Positions 13,934-14,299 of a stretch of DNA of 14,299 bases are shown here, in pieces. Each line of letters starts with the position of its first letter. Position 1 is the first letter of the stretch. Source of the stretch: Spirochaeta sp. (GTDB lineage: Bacteria > Spirochaetota > Spirochaetia > DSM-27196 > Alkalispirochaetaceae); the NCBI GenBank assembly GCA_007117185.1, contig SKHA01000306.1, forward strand, positions 1 to 14,299. The letters are read 5' to 3'. A model generated the notes under the pieces. It was not told where the DNA came from. It ran no database searches and saw only the letters and a list, made by a program, of their open reading frames with translations. The position numbers and the translations under genes are program-made.

Positions 13934-14299
13934 AGCACTTCCGCCAGAACCGGGTTCGTAACGATCCTGGGGCGCCCCTCGTCCGGTAAATCCAGCCTCG
14001 TAAACGCGCTGTGTGGTGAAAAAGTCTCCATTGTCTCCCCGGTTCCGCAAACAACCCGCAATACCATTCGCGGGATCTACCACGATGAGCGCGGCCAGAT
14101 CGTTTTTCTTGACACCCCGGGGCTCCACGACAGCGAAAAGAAACCCAACCTGCGCATGCGCACCGTCGCCCTGGATTCAACCGGGGAAGCGGACGCGTTG
14201 TTATACACCCTGGATACCTCCCGGGCCCCCGGAGAGGAAGAGCGCTCGGTTGCGGGGATCCTGGCCGGGAGCGCCCTGCCACGGATCGTGGTGCTCACC
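13928..14299 (+). CDS. era: GTPase Era (3' end outside window)
   Basis: An ATG at 13928-13930 opens 124 codons that run off the right edge. The product begins with GFVTILGRPSSGKSSLVNAL: the G1 P-loop is GRPSSGKSS (15-23, Lys21), where most Era proteins have GRPNVGKST. Then come the Era-specific G2 region PQTTRNTIRGI (40-50) and G3 DTPG (62-65). The window ends at IVVLT, just before the expected G4 NKxD. Era binds the 3' end of 16S rRNA and helps 30S assembly; its KH domain would lie beyond the window. A weak GGTG precedes the ATG. It is divergent from clpP, 67 bp apart. Family is clear; the altered P-loop residues are conservative. Confidence 0.92.
   Translation, partial: MQSTSARTGFVTILGRPSSGKSSLVNALCGEKVSIVSPVPQTTRNTIRGIYHDERGQIVFLDTPGLHDSEKKPNLRMRTVALDSTGEADALLYTLDTSRAPGEEERSVAGILAGSALPRIVVLT

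Noticed and set aside
13861..14067. Longer ClpP reading into the divergent era gene
   Set aside because: The ATG at 13858-13860 has a good GGAG site, while the extension covers the spacer and the era 5' coding region.
1..14299. CRISPR arrays, tRNA or rRNA genes, transposons, prophage genes
   Set aside because: I saw no regularly spaced direct repeats, cloverleaf-like segments, transposase motifs or phage structural genes.

Overview
The window reads like a moderately GC-rich chromosomal segment of a spirochaete, probably a free-living Spirochaeta-type member of the Spirochaetaceae. This rests on the style of the IF-1 protein, the presence of a complete MoxR/Bat (aerotolerance-type) gene set, lipoprotein signals with relaxed lipoboxes, and a TraR/DksA-family protein. 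The assignment is inference from family resemblance; no database search was possible. The window is almost fully coding: no gene-free stretch exceeds about 120 bases. I see no tRNA, rRNA, CRISPR array, insertion sequence or phage gene.

Left part (1-1648): the 3' end of a glyoxalase II-like metallo-hydrolase (+), facing a short hypothetical gene and a DksA-like gene (both -). A compact divergent promoter region separates dksA-like from infA (+); the two -35 boxes lie back to back, 14 bp apart.

Central part (11280 down to 1633, all on the minus strand): one tightly packed run of ten genes, in transcription order eda (KDPG/KHG aldolase), argJ, moxR, DUF58, a BatD-like membrane protein, batA, batB, batC-like TPR lipoprotein, a large batD fused to a BatE-like TPR/SH3 tail, and an Smr-domain gene. 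Most junctions are 1-14 bp overlaps of ATGA, GTGA or TGATG type; the others are 6 and 11 bp gaps. This implies one translationally coupled polycistron. From family knowledge, MoxR is an AAA+ ATPase working with VWA proteins; DUF58, BatA and BatB carry VWA domains; BatC, BatD and BatE supply periplasmic and protein-interaction parts. The likely product is an envelope-located MoxR-VWA chaperone or stress machine. The two metabolic genes at its head and the Smr gene at its tail are the unusual part.

Right part (11345-14299): a SMUG1-type uracil-DNA glycosylase (+) whose 3' end overlaps by 75 bp, tail to tail, a lipoprotein of the endonuclease/exonuclease/phosphatase family (-). Upstream of the latter come a strong rho-independent terminator and clpP (-). 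clpP is divergent from era (+), which runs off the window. The short clpP-era spacer carries a perfect 9-bp inverted repeat.

The best candidates for something little described are the BatD-BatE fusion and its metabolic co-operon, the zinc-less DksA-like protein, the divergent ArgJ N-terminal half, and the terminator that abuts a start codon.
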